Positions 49,081 through 58,787 of a DNA stretch of 64,000 nucleotides are shown in pieces. The notes beneath the pieces are model-generated. The model had not been told where the DNA came from, ran no database searches, and was given only the letters and a program-made list of their open reading frames with translations. Made by a program: the position numbers and the translations under genes. Position 1 is the stretch's first letter; each line of letters opens with the position of its first letter. This stretch comes from Cronobacter malonaticus LMG 23826 (GTDB lineage Bacteria > Pseudomonadota > Gammaproteobacteria > Enterobacterales > Enterobacteriaceae), in assembly GCF_001277215.2 (NCBI RefSeq), contig NZ_CP013940.1, forward strand, positions 3,472,001-3,536,000, given 5' to 3'.

Positions 49081-49695
49081 TTACGACTTCACTTTTAGAT
49101 CGTTTTTGACGCTCTTCACGCCATCAACTGCTTTTGCGATGCTTTCTGCGCGCTGAGACTGTTTTTCAGACTCGACGTGACCGGAAAGCTGCACCACACC
49201 GTCGGTGGTTTCGACTTTCACATTACGCGAAGGAACGATGTCATCCGCCAGCAGTTTCGCTTTGATTTCGCTGGTGGTGGCCGCGTCACCCGCATAACCT
49301 TTCACCGACTTGTCTTTACCGTCGCGTACGTGCAGCTTGTCGCTGACAGAAGAAACGCCTTCAACGCCTTTGGCGATTTTCACCGCTTCTTCGGCCTGGG
49401 CCTGGCTTTCAACGAAGCCGCTCAGCGTCACCACGCTTTTCTCAGTTTTAACAGAGATGTCGGTGCTCTTAATCTGTTCGTCATCTACCAGCGCCGCTTT
49501 AACTTTAGCGGTGATGGCGCTATCGTCCATGAAGTTACCGACTTTATTCATAGAGCTATCGATTTTTTGCCCTGCGCTATCCGCGGTAGATTTGGTGCTT
49601 TCAACGGCGGAGTTCTCTGCGAATGCAGAAGAGGACGCCATGACAGAACCCAACACAACAGCCAGCAGAGTTTTTGAAATCTTAGTCTTGTTCAT
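49081..49695 (-). CDS. osmY: Osmotically inducible periplasmic protein OsmY
   Basis: OsmY is a sigma-S-controlled periplasmic chaperone-like protein. The 204 residues have a signal peptide ([26 protein letters not shown]) and two BON domains (about 55-123 and 134-204, e.g. [13 protein letters not shown] and [12 protein letters not shown]). It has a long leader that matches the known osmY promoter region. Confidence 0.97.
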   Translation of the reverse strand: MNKTKISKTLLAVVLGSVMASSSAFAENSAVESTKSTADSAGQKIDSSMNKVGNFMDDSAITAKVKAALVDDEQIKSTDISVKTEKSVVTLSGFVESQAQAEEAVKIAKGVEGVSSVSDKLHVRDGKDKSVKGYAGDAATTSEIKAKLLADDIVPSRNVKVETTDGVVQLSGHVESEKQSQRAESIAKAVDGVKSVKNDLKVKS

Positions 49696-50070
49696 CGATT
49701 CGTTCCTGTAGTTTGCTCAGAATTTGAGCCGCAAGCCGCCACGTCAGCGGCTTTCCTAACAGCAGGCATAAGCACCGCTGATGAGTTATTCGCGCCGCGC
49801 CGGCAAGGCATCGTCAGAGGGTCAGTCAGACAGCCGTCGCGTTGCGAAAACTCAGTTATTAATATGGCAATAATAACGTTTATGATGATGAATCACCGGA
49901 TGAGAAGCGCTTAGCGGCATTTCATCCCGACGACGTTGTCATCACATTGTTAAATATAGATCAGCTTCGCAAAAACGCCTGGGCAACGGCGGGAAAAATC
50001 GCCAAAACAGCAGAGAAAGCAGGAATTTAAGAACATTCCGCATGGCGGAGAAAAGGAGGGAAAACGAGGC
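49696..50070. other. osmY leader and promoter region
   Basis: About 400 bases between osmY and prfC hold no gene. They contain the long osmY leader, the likely sigma-S promoter near 49955 and the prfC 3' region. Confidence 0.55.
49945..49965 (-). promoter_or_regulatory. Likely sigma-S promoter of osmY
   Basis: The minus strand contains TGATCTATATTTAACA, the extended sigma-S -10 (CTATATTTAA) that I recall for E. coli osmY, about 255 bases before the osmY start. Confidence 0.6.
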
Positions 50071-50093
50071 AGGACGCGGCTTTGCCGCGTCCT
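50071..50093 (-). terminator. Hairpin after prfC
   Basis: Stem AGGACGCGGC/GCCGCGTCCT with a TTT loop, just after the prfC stop. The T tract on the minus strand is delayed (TGCCTCGTTTT), so it is a weak terminator candidate. Confidence 0.5.
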
Positions 50094-50101
50094 GAAGGGG
50101 A

Positions 50102-51691
50102 TTAGTGCTCGCGCGTTTTACGGAAGGTCACGTCCGGGTAACGCTCCTGTGTAAGGTTAAGGTTGACCATGGTCGGGGCGATATACGTCAGGTTGTCGCC
50201 GCCATCCAGCGCCAGCTGAACCTCGTTCTTACGTTTGAACTCTTCGAATTTCTTCGCGTCGTCACACTCCACCCAACGGGCCGTCGCCACGTTGACCGAT
50301 TCGTAAATCGCCTCAACGCTGTATTCGCTCTTAAGACGCGACATAACGACATCAAACTGCAGCACGCCAACCGCGCCAACGATCAGATCGTTGTTGGAGA
50401 GCGGACGGAACACCTGCACCGCGCCCTCTTCTGAGAGCTGAACCAGCCCTTTCAGCAGCTGTTTCTGCTTGAGCGGATCTTTCAGGCGAATACGGCGGAA
50501 CAGTTCCGGGGCGAAGTTCGGGATACCGGTGAACTTCATGCTTTCACCCTGCGTGAAGGTATCGCCAATCTGAATCGTACCGTGGTTGTGCAGACCGATA
50601 ATATCGCCCGGATACGCCTCTTCGACATGCGAACGGTCGCCCGCCATAAAGGTCAGCGCGTCGGAGATAACCACATCTTTACCAGTACGCACCTGGCGCA
50701 GCTTCATGCCCTTTTCATATTTACCGGATACCACGCGCATAAATGCCACGCGGTCGCGGTGTTTCGGGTCCATGTTGGCCTGAATTTTAAACACGAAACC
50801 GGAGAACTTCTCTTCGCTTGCTTCAACCACGCGGCCATCGGTCTGACGCGGCATCGGCGCAGGCGCCCACTCCACCAGGCCATCCAGCATGTGATCGACG
50901 CCAAAGTTACCCAGCGCAGTCCCGAAGAACACCGGCGTGATTTCACCGCTCAGGAACAGTTCGCGGTCAAACTCATGCGAAGCGCCTTTCACCAGTTCCA
51001 GCTCGTCGCGCAACTGCGCGGCCAGCTCGTCGCCCACGGCCTGATCCAGCTCCGGGTTGTCCAGCCCTTTAACGATGCGGACTTCCTGAATGGTGTGGCC
51101 CTGACCGGTCTGGTACAGGTAGGTTTCGTCATTATAAAGGTGGTAAACGCCTTTAAAGAGTTTGCCGCAGCCAATCGGCCAGGTGATCGGCGCACAGGCG
51201 ATCTTCAGCTCGTTTTCCACTTCATCCAGCAGTTCCATCGGATCGCGGATGTCACGGTCGAGTTTGTTCATAAAGGTCAGGATCGGCGTGTCGCGCAGAC
51301 GGGTGACTTCCATCAGCTTACGGGTGCGATCCTCAACGCCTTTCGCGGCATCGATAACCATCAGGCAGCAGTCCACCGCCGTCAGCGTGCGGTAGGTATC
51401 TTCCGAGAAGTCTTCGTGGCCCGGGGTGTCCAGCAGGTTAACGAGACAATCATGGTAAGGGAACTGCATCACGGAAGTGGTAATAGAAATCCCGCGCTGC
51501 TTTTCCATCTCCATCCAGTCCGATTTCGCGTGCTGGCTGGAACCGCGGCCTTTTACCGTACCGGCGACCTGAATCGCCTGTCCGAACAGCAGCACCTTTT
51601 CGGTGATCGTCGTTTTACCAGCGTCCGGGTGCGAAATGATGGCAAAAGTGCGGCGCTTGGCCACCTCTTGCAAATAAGGAGACAACGTCAT
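50102..51691 (-). CDS. prfC: Peptide chain release factor 3
   Basis: RF3 is the GTPase that recycles RF1 and RF2 after termination. The chosen ATG gives 529 residues ([19 protein letters not shown]), as in E. coli; an upstream TTG two codons earlier is rejected. G motifs are SHPDAGKTT (G1), DTPGHEDF (G3) and NKLD (G4). The protein then follows EF-G-like domains 2 and 3. Confidence 0.98.
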   Translation of the reverse strand: MTLSPYLQEVAKRRTFAIISHPDAGKTTITEKVLLFGQAIQVAGTVKGRGSSQHAKSDWMEMEKQRGISITTSVMQFPYHDCLVNLLDTPGHEDFSEDTYRTLTAVDCCLMVIDAAKGVEDRTRKLMEVTRLRDTPILTFMNKLDRDIRDPMELLDEVENELKIACAPITWPIGCGKLFKGVYHLYNDETYLYQTGQGHTIQEVRIVKGLDNPELDQAVGDELAAQLRDELELVKGASHEFDRELFLSGEITPVFFGTALGNFGVDHMLDGLVEWAPAPMPRQTDGRVVEASEEKFSGFVFKIQANMDPKHRDRVAFMRVVSGKYEKGMKLRQVRTGKDVVISDALTFMAGDRSHVEEAYPGDIIGLHNHGTIQIGDTFTQGESMKFTGIPNFAPELFRRIRLKDPLKQKQLLKGLVQLSEEGAVQVFRPLSNNDLIVGAVGVLQFDVVMSRLKSEYSVEAIYESVNVATARWVECDDAKKFEEFKRKNEVQLALDGGDNLTYIAPTMVNLNLTQERYPDVTFRKTREH

Positions 51692-51782
51692 AATCAATCT
51701 TCTGTGTAAGCGCGCGGCCAGGCGCCACGCGGCGAGTGAGCGAAAAATGCGGCTATTTTACCCATCTGCCAGGGTCAGACAA

Positions 51783-52460
51783 TCATTGTTTACACAGCAG
51801 TTGCTCCAGTTCGCTTAACGAGGTGACCTGCCAGGTCGGGGCGATATCTTCCGGCAGCGTGCGTCCGTGGTGGTTGAGCCAGCAGGTCGCGAGCCCCGCG
51901 TTGATGCCACCCAGAATATCGGATTCCGCCGTGTCGCCCACCATCAGCACGCGCGAGCGATCGGGGTTGCCCATTTTCTCCAGCGCATAGTCGAAGATTT
52001 CCGGGGCGGGTTTCGCCACGCCAACCTGTTCGGAGATAACCAGTAAATCAAAATAGTCGCGAAAACCGGTGCGCTCAAGACGGATCTGCTGCAGCGCCGT
52101 AAAGCCGTTGGTAATGATGCCCAGTTTGACTTTGCCTTTGAGCGATTCCAGCAGCGACGCCGCCCCCGGCAGCGGCGCGCAGATCTCCGCCATCGCGTTC
52201 AAAAAGGCACTGTTCAGATCGCCTGCCGGCACGCTCAGACGGTCGGCCCAGCCCTGAAAACGCTGGTGCTGCAACTGTAACGCGCTGATGGCACCGTTCT
52301 GGTAATCGACCCACAGCGGTTTATTCACGGCCTGGTATTCGTGAAAATCCTGCTCGGTAAACGTTACGCTGTAGTCCAGGAACATGCGCTGCAGGCCGCC
52401 AAAGGCGTCGAAAGTAAACAGCGTTTCGTCAGCGTCAAAAAGAATCCAGTCCCACTTCAT
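51783..52460 (-). CDS. yjjG: Pyrimidine nucleotidase YjjG
   Basis: YjjG is a HAD phosphatase that removes phosphate from pyrimidine and mutagenic nucleotides. The 225 residues have motif [12 protein letters not shown] (8-18), the Thr in IITNGFT and motif [13 protein letters not shown]. It is followed by prfC and preceded by rimI by about 20 bases. Confidence 0.95.
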   Translation of the reverse strand: MKWDWILFDADETLFTFDAFGGLQRMFLDYSVTFTEQDFHEYQAVNKPLWVDYQNGAISALQLQHQRFQGWADRLSVPAGDLNSAFLNAMAEICAPLPGAASLLESLKGKVKLGIITNGFTALQQIRLERTGFRDYFDLLVISEQVGVAKPAPEIFDYALEKMGNPDRSRVLMVGDTAESDILGGINAGLATCWLNHHGRTLPEDIAPTWQVTSLSELEQLLCKQ

Positions 52461-52480
52461 TACGTCACCTTTCTTGATTA

Positions 52481-52924
52481 TCAGCCCAACGGTAGCGCCA
52501 TGATAATGGCGTCTTCGCGCCCGTCGGACGTCGGGTAATAGTTGCGGCGAATCGTCGCCTCGTTAAAGCCCAGGCTTTCATAGAGCGCGCGCGCCGCGTG
52601 ATTCGAGGCGCGCACTTCGAGCCAGAGCGTCAGCACGCCGCGCGCCTCAAGCGCCTCGATAAGATGTTCCAGCAGCGCGCGGCCCAGGCCGCGGCGCTGA
52701 AAGGCCGGGTCGACCGCGATATTAAACAGCGTGGCTTCATCCAGCACGACCTGGGTAATCGCGAACGCGGCCATTTTACCGTCGACATCCAGGCACAGGT
52801 TCAGGTAGCGCTCGCCCTGGTTGCTGGCAAAGGTTTTTTCGCTCCAGGGAAAGGCATGAGCCCGCTGTTCAATCGCGAAAGCCGCTGGCAGATCAGCGCT
52901 CTGCAGTAAGGAAATCATCTTCAT
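52481..52924 (-). CDS. rimI: Ribosomal protein S18 alanine N-acetyltransferase RimI
   Basis: RimI acetylates the N-terminal alanine of S18. The start [16 protein letters not shown] gives 147 residues aligning with E. coli RimI; a GTG two codons upstream is rejected. The GNAT acetyl-CoA motif is in [22 protein letters not shown]. The gene overlaps the 3' end of holD by about 32 bases in another frame. Confidence 0.95.
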   Translation of the reverse strand: MKMISLLQSADLPAAFAIEQRAHAFPWSEKTFASNQGERYLNLCLDVDGKMAAFAITQVVLDEATLFNIAVDPAFQRRGLGRALLEHLIEALEARGVLTLWLEVRASNHAARALYESLGFNEATIRRNYYPTSDGREDAIIMALPLG

Positions 52925-53303
52925 GCTCACAAATTTGTTGCCAGAGATCGGCGCGCGCCGGACCGCTGCGCTGTAACGTTTCCAGCCCCGGCGTCACCAG
53001 CCGGGCGCCGGGCAACTCAGGCGGCGCGTCCACGCCCAGACACCAACTGTTGCAATGGGCGTCATGCAGCATCGCCACGCGATCGGGAGTTAACTGCATC
53101 ACCTGATCGGCATTAAGCGCCAGCGCGCGCAGCACATCTTTTATTAAGGGCTGCGTGAGCGGCGGCGGCTCGGCGGCCACCATGACCAGGCGAATATGAG
53201 GAGGCAGCACAATGGCGATTTCACCCAGCAGCGCGGCGGGGCGACGCAATACCCACTGGGTAATGCCCAGTTGCTGTAATCGCCAGTCTCGTCGGGATGT
53301 CAT
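52893..53303 (-). CDS. holD: DNA polymerase III psi subunit HolD
   Basis: HolD bridges the chi subunit to the clamp loader and helps polymerase contact SSB. Starting at MTSRRDWRLQQLGITQWVLR gives 136 residues, close to the E. coli 137; an in-frame ATG 14 codons earlier is rejected as it lies inside the divergent promoter with rsmC. It overlaps rimI. Confidence 0.94.
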   Translation of the reverse strand: MTSRRDWRLQQLGITQWVLRRPAALLGEIAIVLPPHIRLVMVAAEPPPLTQPLIKDVLRALALNADQVMQLTPDRVAMLHDAHCNSWCLGVDAPPELPGARLVTPGLETLQRSGPARADLWQQICEHEDDFLTAER

Positions 53304-53408
53304 AGGGATGCCTGAATCAGTGCCGAAGGGCCGCAAATATAGCAAATCCGTCGAACATGCGCCAACAAACCACTATAATCGCCCCTCAAGTTTCCGAAGG
53401 AGTGTTTC

Positions 53409-54437
53409 ATGTCTGGTTTTTCCCCGGCAAGCGAAGTTCTGCTGCGCCACAGTGATGATTTTACCGAAAGCCGCGTTCTGTTTGCCGGCGATATGCAGGA
53501 TGACCTGCCGGCGCGTTTTGATACCGCGCAAAGCCGCGCGCATACGCAGCAGTTCCACCACTGGCAGGTGCTGAGCAAGCCGATGGGCGATAACGCGCGC
53601 TATGGCCTGGTGGCCGACGCCGATATCGTGGCGGACAGCGATACCCTGATTTACTACTGGCCGAAGAACAAACCGGAAGCCCAGTTCCAGCTGATGAACC
53701 TGCTGTCGCTGCTGCCGGTCGGCACCGATGTTTTCGTGGTGGGCGAAAACCGCAGCGGCGTGCGCAGCGCCGAGGCGATGCTGGAAGCGTACTGCACGCT
53801 TAATAAAGTCGATAGCGCGCGTCGCTGCGGGCTGTATCACGGTCGCCTTGAAAAACAGCCGGAATTCAATGCCGATGGCTGGTGGGGCGAATACCAGGTC
53901 GACGATCTGACCATCAAAACCCTGCCGGGCGTCTTCAGCCGCGACGGGCTGGATGTCGGCAGCGATCTGCTGCTCTCAACCCTCTCGCCACATACGAAAG
54001 GCAAAGTGCTGGACGTGGGTTGCGGCGCGGGCGTGCTGGCCGCAGTGCTGGCAAGCCATTCGCCGAAAGTGCGTCTGACCCTGTGCGACGTGAGCGCGCC
54101 TGCGGTGGAAGCGAGCCGCGCCACGCTTGCCGCGAACGGTTTTGAAGGTGAAGTGGTCGCGAGCAACGTCTTCTCTGAAATCAAAGGCCGCTTCGATATG
54201 ATTATCTCCAACCCGCCGTTCCACGACGGCATGGAGACCAGTTTTGAAGCCGCGCAGACGCTCATTCGCAGCGCAGTGCGCCATCTGAACATCGGCGGCG
54301 AACTGCGTATTGTGGCGAACGCGTTTCTGCCGTATCCCAACGTGCTCGACGAAACCTTCGGCAACCATGAAGTGCTGGCGCAGACCGGCCGCTTTAAGGT
54401 GTATCGCGCCGTAATGGGCCGCAACGCGAAGCGTTAA
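53409..54437 (+). CDS. rsmC: 16S rRNA m2G1207 methyltransferase RsmC
   Basis: RsmC methylates G1207 of 16S rRNA in the 30S subunit. The 342 residues have two tandem Rossmann methyltransferase-like domains. The C-terminal one is active, with SAM-binding [12 protein letters not shown] and catalytic NPPFHDG. It is divergent from holD, and the tRNA-Leu genes follow. Confidence 0.97.
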   Translation: MSGFSPASEVLLRHSDDFTESRVLFAGDMQDDLPARFDTAQSRAHTQQFHHWQVLSKPMGDNARYGLVADADIVADSDTLIYYWPKNKPEAQFQLMNLLSLLPVGTDVFVVGENRSGVRSAEAMLEAYCTLNKVDSARRCGLYHGRLEKQPEFNADGWWGEYQVDDLTIKTLPGVFSRDGLDVGSDLLLSTLSPHTKGKVLDVGCGAGVLAAVLASHSPKVRLTLCDVSAPAVEASRATLAANGFEGEVVASNVFSEIKGRFDMIISNPPFHDGMETSFEAAQTLIRSAVRHLNIGGELRIVANAFLPYPNVLDETFGNHEVLAQTGRFKVYRAVMGRNAKR

Positions 54438-54499
54438 GGGTATTCACGCGTCGAATGCCGCTTTTTGCATCATTTGGAAAAGCGGCATGCAATTAAGTG

Positions 54500-54527
54500 T
54501 TGACGAAGTCCAGAAAACATCTAGAAT
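54500..54527 (+). promoter_or_regulatory. Promoter of the tRNA-Leu cluster
   Basis: TTGACG (54500-54505), a 16-base spacer and TAGAAT (54522-54527), followed by a GC-rich discriminator (GCGCC), typical of stringently controlled stable-RNA promoters. The first tRNA starts about 40 bases later. Confidence 0.85.
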
Positions 54528-54567
54528 GCGCCTCCGTGGTTGCAATACTTCCCGGTATTGCTGGTAT

Positions 54568-54653
54568 GCGAAGGTGGCGGAATTGGTAGACGCGCTAGCT
54601 TCAGGTGTTAGTGTCCTTCGGACGTGGGGGTTCAAGTCCCCCCCCTCGCACCA
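54568..54653 (+). tRNA. tRNA-Leu (CAG), copy 1
   Basis: An 86-base gene with encoded CCA. The anticodon loop carries CAG, the long variable arm is GTGTCCTTCGGACGT and the T loop is TTCAAGT. It matches E. coli leuQ/leuP/leuV apart from a one-base shorter variable arm. Confidence 0.97.
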
Positions 54654-54685
54654 AAGACCACGCAAGAAAGTATCGCTCGCACTGC

Positions 54686-54771
54686 GCGAAGGTGGCGGAA
54701 TTGGTAGACGCGCTAGCTTCAGGTGTTAGTGTCCTTCGGACGTGGGGGTTCAAGTCCCCCCCCTCGCACCA
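54686..54771 (+). tRNA. tRNA-Leu (CAG), copy 2
   Basis: Same 86-base sequence as copy 1, 32 bases downstream, CCA encoded. It is expected to be co-transcribed from the promoter at 54500. Confidence 0.97.
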
Positions 54772-54801
54772 ATGCGATGGCGATACGATAAAAGAGACAG
54801 T

Positions 54802-54887
54802 GCGAAGGTGGCGGAATTGGTAGACGCGCTAGCTTCAGGTGTTAGTGTCCTTCGGACGTGGGGGTTCAAGTCCCCCCCCTCGCACCA
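54802..54887 (+). tRNA. tRNA-Leu (CAG), copy 3
   Basis: Third identical copy, 30 bases downstream of copy 2, CCA encoded. No strong terminator is seen right after it, only a T-rich stretch near 54888-54930. Confidence 0.97.
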
Positions 54888-54960
54888 CTTCTTTTATCCC
54901 TTCTTCTGCTTCCCTCTGCTTTTTTCTGTGGTTTATTTCCTGTTTGTCCCACAACCCGCA

Positions 54961-55203
54961 TTAATTCAGCGCCAGATGCAGGTGCGATACGATCAGCATT
55001 AATCCGCTGGCGAAAGCGATGCAGGATGGCAGCAATACATAGTGCCGCAGCCGCGGATGATAGAGCATGCCGATGGTCGCCAGTAGCGCCAGCACAATAA
55101 TGACCCGCCACGCTTCCCAGCTTAGCTCCTTCCAGGCCAGCATCGCGACCACCGCTCCTGGCAAAATGACGGCCCAACCACTTTCCAGTCGCCTGTACAA
55201 CAT
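54961..55203 (-). CDS. Small membrane protein, YjjZ/DUF1435-like, with upstream Fur box
   Basis: The 80-residue protein starts MLYRRLESGWAVILPGAVVAML behind an AGAGGCG ribosome site. Three hydrophobic segments are visible (about 9-26, 29-45 and 53-75). A longer frame through the Fur box is rejected. In E. coli the small gene yjjZ lies between leuQPV and fhuF; this gene fills the same slot, but identity with yjjZ is only a positional guess. Function unknown; iron control is inferred from the Fur site. Confidence 0.7.
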   Translation of the reverse strand: MLYRRLESGWAVILPGAVVAMLAWKELSWEAWRVIIVLALLATIGMLYHPRLRHYVLLPSCIAFASGLMLIVSHLHLALN

Positions 55204-55221
55204 CGTTTCGCCTCTCGTATC

Positions 55222-55240
55222 GATAATGATAAACAATATC
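55222..55240. promoter_or_regulatory. Fur box upstream of the small membrane protein
   Basis: GATAATGATAAACAATATC matches the 19-base Fur consensus GATAATGATAATCATTATC at 17 positions. A second overlapping AT-rich repeat follows to about 55260. Confidence 0.85.
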
Positions 55241-55439
55241 ATATGATATAAATTCTCATTTGTCAGCGAATATGAGTTTAGCGGTGCTTTACTGTAGTTA
55301 AGAAGTAATGACATATCAGAATGAAGGTGATAAATTAGCCGCTCTGGTTAAGAAAATTCTTACTCCCTGTTTCGCGGTATAATAAGCCTCGATTTTATCC
55401 GGCTTTTATAAGCACCTGATAGCGCTGAATAAGTCACCA

Positions 55440-56507
55440 ATGGATATGACTGCAAATAACTGGCGAGCCCTGACGGAAAAAAAATATCAGCTCTCACTGA
55501 AATGCTTTCTGTTTCTTAATCTCTTCTCCGCGCTGTTTAATCTTGTGGATCCGCTCTATGACTCTCCACATATTCCCTGGGCGGCCGTAGGCCTGATGGC
55601 GCTTTGCGCCGCCCTTCTGCTGCGAACGCGCACGCGAGCATTCAGCCTTAAGACAATTACCCTGACAGCGCTTTTGACCGGCGCGTTATGGTCAATAAAT
55701 ATCTGGTTTAAAAGCTCGTGGGGCATTTTTCATGACGGTGCTGGCCTGCTCATTACTTCGCTCGGCGCGCTGTTTATTGCGGCGCTGTCATTTATCAATA
55801 TGCCCGGGCCGGGTATTGCTTTCTGCCTGCCAATAATCGCAACAATCCTGTGGCTGGATAAAATCCAGCACCCTGTGCTTTATGCGTACACGCTGATACT
55901 GCCCTTAACTGGGCTGGTTATTCAGCACGTTATCGGCAGACGCAACGATATTTCCGCACGACAAATGATGCAGACGCTGATAGACGAAAAAGCCACGCTC
56001 AGCGATCTCAGTATGATGGACCCACTCACCGGCCTTTGTAACCGGCGTGGCTTTGAAAACCGTTTTGCTAACCTGCCGCCAGATGCTGGTCAGCAGTTTG
56101 TGCTGCTGATGGATATCGACCATTTCAAAGCCTATAACGACAACTACGGCCATATGATGGGCGACCAGGCGCTGACGCGCGTGTCGGCGGCGATCCGCGA
56201 CTGTGTGCGCTCGCGGGATATCGTCACCCGCTACGGCGGTGAGGAATTTATGGTGCTCCTGACGCAGGCGGATGAAAAGAACGCCCGACTTACCGCCGAG
56301 CGTATTCGCCAGCGGGTTTATGATTTGCGCATTCCTCATATTTTCAACGAGAGTGTGGCAACCAACGTCACGTTGAGCATCGGCATCGCGCCACTGGAAA
56401 ACGACGACATTGAAGATGCGCTGCGCCGCGCCGATGAAGCGCTTTACGCCGCCAAAAATCAGGGTCGCAATCATATCCTTTATCACGACGCCCTGCGCGC
56501 CGCATGA
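55440..56507 (+). CDS. Membrane diguanylate cyclase (GGDEF)
   Basis: The 355-residue protein has an N-terminal membrane part with about five to six helices (roughly 20-165), then a GGDEF domain (about 190-350). The active site is GGEEF (RYGGEEFMVLL) and the inhibitory I-site RSRD lies five residues before it, so it is likely an active, product-inhibited c-di-GMP synthase. The sensory part resembles no named domain that I recognise. It sits between two Fur-controlled genes, but its own promoter has only a TATAAT at 55378-55383. In E. coli this position has no such gene. Confidence 0.9.
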   Translation: MDMTANNWRALTEKKYQLSLKCFLFLNLFSALFNLVDPLYDSPHIPWAAVGLMALCAALLLRTRTRAFSLKTITLTALLTGALWSINIWFKSSWGIFHDGAGLLITSLGALFIAALSFINMPGPGIAFCLPIIATILWLDKIQHPVLYAYTLILPLTGLVIQHVIGRRNDISARQMMQTLIDEKATLSDLSMMDPLTGLCNRRGFENRFANLPPDAGQQFVLLMDIDHFKAYNDNYGHMMGDQALTRVSAAIRDCVRSRDIVTRYGGEEFMVLLTQADEKNARLTAERIRQRVYDLRIPHIFNESVATNVTLSIGIAPLENDDIEDALRRADEALYAAKNQGRNHILYHDALRAA

Positions 56508-56576
56508 CTACCGTCGGCGCGCTGCGGCGCGCCGGGTTTCTGGTCAAACTACTTGCTATCGCTTTGGCCTATAGTT

Positions 56577-56595
56577 AGGATTGGCAATCATTATC
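56577..56595. promoter_or_regulatory. Fur box upstream of fhuF
   Basis: The 19-mer ending in CAATCATTATC agrees with the Fur consensus at 13 of 19, with the right half intact. It lies 26 bases before the fhuF start. Confidence 0.75.
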
Positions 56596-56621
56596 ATTTA
56601 GATTTGCTATTCACAGACGCT

Positions 56622-57410
56622 ATGGCTTATCGCTCTCTTCATTCAGTTGATGAATTACTCTGGCGCGCCCCGTTGCATCGTCCGCCGTCGACGCTGGCGG
56701 TGCGCCTGCGCGACGCGTTTACGACGCACCGCGCGCATTTTCACGACATTATGAAGCTTGACGAAACGCCACCTTCGGCGGCGCTCTCCTTTCGCGAATG
56801 GACACAGCCCGCGACGTTCGCCACATTAATGGCGCTCTACTCCGATCATATTTACCGCAATCAGCCGCACGCGGTACGTGAAAACAAGCCGCTGAAATCG
56901 CTCTGGGCGCAGTGGTATCTCGGGCTACTCGTGCCGCCGCTAATGCTGGCGCTCCTGACACAGCCACAGGCGCTGGATCTGAGCGAAGAGAATATTGCCG
57001 TCGAATTTCACGAAACGGGCCGCGCGGCCTGCTTTTATCTGACGGTGGAAGAAGATGCGCGCGCAACTCCTCTTTCGGCGCGCGAGCGGCTGGAAAAACT
57101 GTTGCTGGACGTGATGACTCCGGTCGTTGCGGCGCTGGAAGCCTCCGGCGATATCAACGGCAAGCTTATCTGGAGCAACACCGGTTATCTCATTAACTGG
57201 TGTTTTGGCGAATGGCGCGACTGGCTCGGCGACGAGACTGTCAGTGCGCTGCGCCAGAGCTGCTTTTTCGAAAAAACCTTGCTGAATGGCGAGGAAAACC
57301 CGCTGTTTCGTACCGTCGTTATGCGTGAAGGGTTACTGGTGCGCCGCACCTGCTGCCAGCGCTATAAGCTGCCTGACGTGCAGCAGTGCGGCGACTGTAC
57401 ACTCAAATAA
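56622..57410 (+). CDS. fhuF: Siderophore-iron reductase FhuF
   Basis: FhuF reduces Fe(III)-hydroxamate siderophores such as ferrichrome in the cytoplasm. The start MAYRSLHSVDELLWR gives 262 residues, as in E. coli; an earlier in-frame ATG would cover the Fur box. The C-terminal [2Fe-2S] cysteines are present as RRTCCQRYKLPDVQQCGDCTLK, with CC-x10-C-x2-C spacing. Preceded by a Fur site, it should be induced by iron starvation. Confidence 0.97.
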   Translation: MAYRSLHSVDELLWRAPLHRPPSTLAVRLRDAFTTHRAHFHDIMKLDETPPSAALSFREWTQPATFATLMALYSDHIYRNQPHAVRENKPLKSLWAQWYLGLLVPPLMLALLTQPQALDLSEENIAVEFHETGRAACFYLTVEEDARATPLSARERLEKLLLDVMTPVVAALEASGDINGKLIWSNTGYLINWCFGEWRDWLGDETVSALRQSCFFEKTLLNGEENPLFRTVVMREGLLVRRTCCQRYKLPDVQQCGDCTLK

Positions 57411-57412
57411 TC

Positions 57413-57436
57413 AACGGCGGGTCTCCCCGCCGTTTT
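57413..57436. terminator. fhuF/PTS bidirectional terminator
   Basis: Nine-base-pair stem AACGGCGGG/CCCGCCGTT with a four-base loop, followed by TT on the plus strand. It lies between the convergent fhuF and EIIC genes. Confidence 0.75.
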
Positions 57437-57440
57437 CTCA

Positions 57441-58787
57441 TCATGCGGCCTGTTCGCCCGCGCCCTGCGCCTCTTTCAGCGCTTCTTCCGCCTCCTGCGC
57501 CAGCAACTGCTTCTCGTAAACTTTAAAGAACGGGAAGTAGATGATGGCTGACACCACCGCAAGCACAATCACCAGCAGCGCGGCGCGGAAATCCCAGCCC
57601 AGCGCCCAGGCCGCGCCAACCGGCGCAGGAGCCGTCCATGGCACCACAGAAATCACGCGGCCGATTAAATCGAATTTCATCGCCGCCCAGGCCAGCACCG
57701 CATTCAGCATCGGGGCCAGCAGGAACGGAATAAAGAACACCGGGTTCATCACGATGGGCGTGCCGAAAATCACCGGCTCATTGATGTTGAAAATACTGGG
57801 CACCACGCTGAGCCGTCCTATCGAACGCAGATGCGCCGAGCGGCTGCGCAGGTAGCAGAACACCAGCCCCATCGTCGCCCCGGAACCGCCAATCACAATG
57901 AAGAACGTCCAGAACGCCTCCATAAAGATGTGCGGCAACGGCGCGCTTTGCGCCAGCGCTGTCTGGTTAAGCCCGAGGTTGGTCAGCCAGAACATCTGCA
58001 GCATGCCGGAGACAATCGCCGCGCCGTGAATGCCCGCAAACCACAAAAGATGCGCAATCAACACGGCCAGCAGAATCGCGGGCAGCGAATCCGCTGCCGA
58101 GACCAGCGGTTTAAAGATAGCCATGATCGCCTGCGGGATCAGAAGGTCGAACTGTGACTGGATAAGCAGGCTTAGCGGGTAGAGCGTCAGAACCACCACC
58201 AGCACCGGGATCAGCAGATCGAAGGAATTTTTGATCATCGGCGGCACTTGATCCGGCAGGCGTATGCCGATGTTATGCGCTTTCAGAAAACGCATCATCT
58301 CCACGCAGTAAATCGCCACCAGAATCGCGGTGAAAATGCCCGTACCGCCGAGGCTGTCCACCGGCAGCGTACCTTTCGTTTTCGGCGCGGCCACCAGCAT
58401 AAACGCCATCAATGACAACATCGCACACATAAAAGGATCTAACTGGTGTGACTTCACGTAATGCTTGCCAAGGTTATAAGCGATGGCGGCGCAGATGTAG
58501 ATAGACATGATCCCCATCGTCATATCAAACGGCGTGAGGATCTGCCCTTCAAACTGTTTCGCCAGATCCAGCCACGCGCGGGCAAACCCTAACGTGGTGT
58601 CGGGCGAAAACGGCGGATAGGCAAACACCAGTAAAAATGAGCCGACAATCATAAACGGCATGGCGGAGATAAACCCGTCGCGGATCGCCATCACGTGGCG
58701 CTGCGCGGAAATACGGGAAGCTATCGGGCTGACATAGTTTTCAACAAAGCGAAATATCACATTAAAGGCAGCATGGTTGGCAGACAT
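57441..58787 (-). CDS. PTS EIIC component, lactose/cellobiose (ChbC/CelB) type, orphan
   Basis: The 448-residue integral membrane protein is a PTS sugar-transport EIIC. The N terminus MSANHAAFNVIFRFVENYVSPIASRISAQRHVMAIRDGFISAMPFMIVGS and the INEPVIFGTPIVMNPVFFIPFLLAP block are diagnostic. No EIIA, EIIB or glycoside hydrolase gene is adjacent, so it must use phosphoryl carriers from elsewhere. The C-terminal tail is charged. The start follows CAGGAGAACC. The upstream region carries LacI-type operator-like repeats. Confidence 0.93.
   Translation of the reverse strand: MSANHAAFNVIFRFVENYVSPIASRISAQRHVMAIRDGFISAMPFMIVGSFLLVFAYPPFSPDTTLGFARAWLDLAKQFEGQILTPFDMTMGIMSIYICAAIAYNLGKHYVKSHQLDPFMCAMLSLMAFMLVAAPKTKGTLPVDSLGGTGIFTAILVAIYCVEMMRFLKAHNIGIRLPDQVPPMIKNSFDLLIPVLVVVLTLYPLSLLIQSQFDLLIPQAIMAIFKPLVSAADSLPAILLAVLIAHLLWFAGIHGAAIVSGMLQMFWLTNLGLNQTALAQSAPLPHIFMEAFWTFFIVIGGSGATMGLVFCYLRSRSAHLRSIGRLSVVPSIFNINEPVIFGTPIVMNPVFFIPFLLAPMLNAVLAWAAMKFDLIGRVISVVPWTAPAPVGAAWALGWDFRAALLVIVLAVVSAIIYFPFFKVYEKQLLAQEAEEALKEAQGAGEQAA

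Noticed and set aside
54568..54887. Prophage or island attachment at the tRNA-Leu genes
   Set aside because: No integrase, direct repeat of the tRNA 3' end or phage genes follow; the next genes are a small membrane protein and fhuF as expected for the backbone.
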